Origin: Clostridiaceae bacterium
GTDB lineage: Bacteria > Bacillota > Clostridia > Oscillospirales > Acutalibacteraceae
Length of the DNA: 7,366 nucleotides
Direction: 5' to 3'
Assembly: GCA_016281115.1 (NCBI GenBank)
Contig: JAEEHZ010000091.1
Span: 1-7,366 of the forward strand
In this document: positions 5,826-7,366 of the stretch, in pieces
How positions within the stretch are numbered: position 1 is the first letter of the stretch
Layout: each line of letters begins with the position of its first letter
Notes under the pieces: generated by a model
Databases searched by the model: none
What the model was told of the DNA's origin: nothing
The model's input: the letters and a program-made list of their open reading frames with translations, nothing else
Made by a program: the position numbers and the translations under genes

Positions 5826-5837
5826 GGGCGATATCTT

Positions 5838-6167
5838 ATGTCACTTTATCGAAAGATAAGGGATTTGCGTGAAGACGCGGACAAAACGCAGACTGACATC
5901 GCGAAATATCTCGGCACGACCGCCCAGTATTACGGAAAATACGAAAACGGCGAAAGGGAAATCCCTTTCGCACGAGCGATAAAGCTTGCCGACTATTACG
6001 GTGTGAGTCTCGACTATCTCGCGGACAGAACGAGCGCAAAAAACAATTATTCCTGCGATTTTTTGACGGACGACGAGAAAAAAGTAGTACTACAGTTCAT
6101 TGACATTTCGGAAAGAAACAGAGAAAAAGTTGAAAAGCTTGCGGACATGTTTTCGGAAGAAGAATAA
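5838..6167 (+). CDS. XRE-family (Cro/C1-type) transcriptional regulator, 109 aa
   Basis: Residues 1-65 form a standard HTH_3 domain: helix 1 (LYRKIRDLRED), turn and recognition helices in TQTDIAKYLGTTAQYYGKYENG, then the EREIPFARAIKLADYYGVSLDYLADRT close that is diagnostic of the family. Residues 70-109 are a charged, probably helical tail that may help dimerisation. No peptidase or ligand domain is present. The ATG at 5838 follows AAGGGG (5823-5828) with about 9-base spacing. The gene is divergent from the giant lectin-hydrolase and shares a 135-bp intergenic region holding both promoters and an inverted repeat, so it most likely represses itself and controls the giant gene. It ends in tandem TAA TAA and runs into a terminator. 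Nothing suggests truncation. A phage-type repressor cannot be excluded, but no phage structural gene is present. Confidence 0.93.
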   Translation: MSLYRKIRDLREDADKTQTDIAKYLGTTAQYYGKYENGEREIPFARAIKLADYYGVSLDYLADRTSAKNNYSCDFLTDDEKKVVLQFIDISERNREKVEKLADMFSEEE

Positions 6168-6180
6168 TAAATTTTGACGC

Positions 6181-6217
6181 AAAAAAACGCTGACAAACGT
6201 CAGCGTTTAATTTTTTT
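6181..6217. terminator. Bidirectional rho-independent terminator
   Basis: A 10-bp perfect stem, AAACGCTGAC (6185-6194) with GTCAGCGTTT (6199-6208), closes on a 4-base loop. The + strand continues into AATTTTTTTG for the xre transcript. On the - strand the stem runs into a T-run (complement of the A7 at 6181-6187), serving the trkH-like gene that stops at base 6224. This convergent layout isolates the accessory block from the potassium transporter. Confidence 0.88.
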
Positions 6218-6223
6218 GATTTT

Positions 6224-7366
6224 TTATTCCTTATTCGTCCACGTCGCAAAGCTGAACGTTAGAAGTATCGGATAAATTTCAAGTCGTCCGAGAAGCATCG
6301 CTATCGAGAGCACGATTTTCGAGAACGGCGAATATACCGTGTAATTCAGCGCCGGTCCTATTTTCGCAAAGCCGGGTCCGACGTTGTTGAAGCAGGAAAC
6401 CGCCGCGGAAACGTTTGTTTCAAAGTCAAGTCCGTTGAAGGACAGCAAAAACAGCGTGCCTGCGATGATGAACATATATAAAAACATATACGTGCTTACC
6501 GAGTGCAGCGTCGTGTCGTCCACGCGCTTGCCGTCGAGCTTTACAAGCGTGTAGGTCCTCGGGTGGAGAACGCGGCGCAGCTCGTTTTTGACGCGTTTTA
6601 CGATGATAATCAGCCTTGAGAGCTTCATGCCGCCCGCCGTGGAGCCGGCGCAGCCGCCCACGAACATGAGAAGGAATATGAGCGTTTTCGCAAACGGCGA
6701 CCATGCGTCAAAGTCCGCCGTCGCAAAGCCCGTCGTCGTGATAATAGACGCCACTTGGAACGCGGAGGTGCGTATGCCTTCGCCTATAGTCGAAAACAGG
6801 TTCGACGTGTTGAACGCGATGAGCGCGGTCATGAAAACGACAATCGATAAATAAACCTTGAGTTCGGTGCTCTTGAAAATATATTTGAATTTTTTTGCGA
6901 TAAGTAAAAAGTAAAGGTTGAAGTTCACGCCGAACAGCAGCATGAAAACGGTTATAACCCACTGCGAATAAGCGCTGTAGGACGCGATGCTGTCGCCCCT
7001 TATGCCGAATCCGCCCGTACCCGCCGTTGCAAACGAGTGAACGACGCTTTCAAAGAGGTTCATGTCGCCGAGCCACAGGAAAATCATTTCCGAAACGGTG
7101 AGCGCCACGTAAATGAGATAAAGGATTTTTGCCGTGTCGCGCGAGCGCGGAACAAGCTTGTCGACCGACGGACCGGGCATTTCCGCACGCAGAATGTGTA
7201 TCGAGCGGTCGGACGATTTTCTCGTGAGCGCCACAATAAATACGAGTACTCCCATACCGCCTATCCAGTGAGTAAAGCTTCTCCACATGAGAATGCCCTT
7301 GCTCATTGCTTCCACGTTTGCAACGGTTGACGCGCCCGTCGTCGTAAAACCGCTTATCGTTTCGAA
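6224..7366 (-). CDS. trkH: TrkH/KtrB-family potassium uptake channel subunit (5' partial)
   Basis: The frame is open to the right edge and gives 380 residues; about the first hundred of a normal TrkH (around 480) lie outside. An internal GTG at 7315 is not a start, because conserved sequence continues upstream. Four selectivity-filter loops are visible: SGFTTTGAS (5-13), TAGTGGFG (114-121), TTTGFATADF (210-219) and NNVGPGFAKIG (327-337). Also present are THWIGGMGVLVF (about 32-43), GGCAGSTAGGMK (237-248) and the C-terminal LLGRLEIYPILLTF. Together these define the membrane pore of the Trk/Ktr system, which takes up K+ with a cytoplasmic TrkA/KtrA nucleotide-binding partner. No such partner is in the window; it may lie upstream beyond the edge, since the convergent xre gene excludes it downstream. 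The choice of TrkH over KtrB rests on overall resemblance only. Confidence 0.92.
   Translation of the reverse strand, partial: FETISGFTTTGASTVANVEAMSKGILMWRSFTHWIGGMGVLVFIVALTRKSSDRSIHILRAEMPGPSVDKLVPRSRDTAKILYLIYVALTVSEMIFLWLGDMNLFESVVHSFATAGTGGFGIRGDSIASYSAYSQWVITVFMLLFGVNFNLYFLLIAKKFKYIFKSTELKVYLSIVVFMTALIAFNTSNLFSTIGEGIRTSAFQVASIITTTGFATADFDAWSPFAKTLIFLLMFVGGCAGSTAGGMKLSRLIIIVKRVKNELRRVLHPRTYTLVKLDGKRVDDTTLHSVSTYMFLYMFIIAGTLFLLSFNGLDFETNVSAAVSCFNNVGPGFAKIGPALNYTVYSPFSKIVLSIAMLLGRLEIYPILLTFSFATWTNKE

Noticed and set aside
5838..6167. XRE gene as part of a toxin-antitoxin pair or resident prophage.
   Set aside because: No toxin gene adjoins it, a terminator follows directly, and no phage structural or integration gene is present. 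Divergence from the giant gene explains its place better.
7262..7315. GTG at 7315 as a true start of the potassium channel gene.
   Set aside because: The frame continues upstream to the window edge with the conserved filter sequence SGFTTTGA, so the gene is cut by the window.
1..7366. CRISPR arrays, tRNA or rRNA genes, insertion sequences and riboswitches.
   Set aside because: No regularly spaced direct repeats, cloverleaf or rRNA-like sequence, terminal inverted repeats or transposase motifs were found on reading both strands.

Overview
The window most likely comes from a gut-type member of the Clostridia (Bacillota). Ribosome binding sites are strong GGAGG. Promoters are sigma-A type with AT-rich spacers. 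The largest protein carries C-type lectin, InlB/Flg_new and peptidoglycan-binding modules of the kind common in secreted proteins of Oscillospiraceae, Lachnospiraceae and related lineages. No genus can be assigned from sequence reading alone.

Layout. Bases 2-253 (+) are the 3' end of an ABC exporter ATPase gene, closed by a strong hairpin terminator that probably works in both directions. Bases 317-841 (-) encode an unrecognised 174-residue protein with two membrane segments and a charged N-terminus. Bases 963-5702 (-) encode a 1579-residue secreted modular protein: signal peptide, propeller-like region, phage-endolysin-like CHAP peptidase/amidase, C-type lectin domain (CTLD) 1, Ser/Gly linker, peptidoglycan-binding domain, InlB-type repeat, two Fn3-like domains, CTLD2, CTLD3, an unrecognised beta-rich region, a second InlB repeat and a C-terminal beta domain. 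Bases 5838-6167 (+) encode a 109-residue XRE-family repressor transcribed divergently from it. A bidirectional terminator follows. Bases 6224-7366 (-) are the 3' part of a TrkH/KtrB-type potassium channel subunit gene that starts outside the window.

How the parts may work together. The block between the two terminators (unknown membrane protein, giant lectin-hydrolase, XRE regulator) looks like an accessory unit set between an ABC exporter and trkH. The 135-bp divergent intergenic region carries an exact consensus promoter (TTGACA, 17 bp, TATAAT) for the giant gene and a weaker promoter for the regulator. It also has a perfect 9-bp inverted repeat that overlaps the xre promoter and lies 2 bp upstream of the giant gene's -35 box. 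The simplest model is that the XRE protein controls itself and the giant gene.

The most interesting signal is the giant protein. One CHAP enzyme is linked to three CTLDs whose sugar-selectivity motifs differ: EPN with complete calcium ligands, QPD with complete ligands, and a degenerate EPS. Its first ~405 codons (propeller plus CHAP) are clearly more AT-rich than the rest, and the change falls at a domain boundary, which suggests modular assembly.
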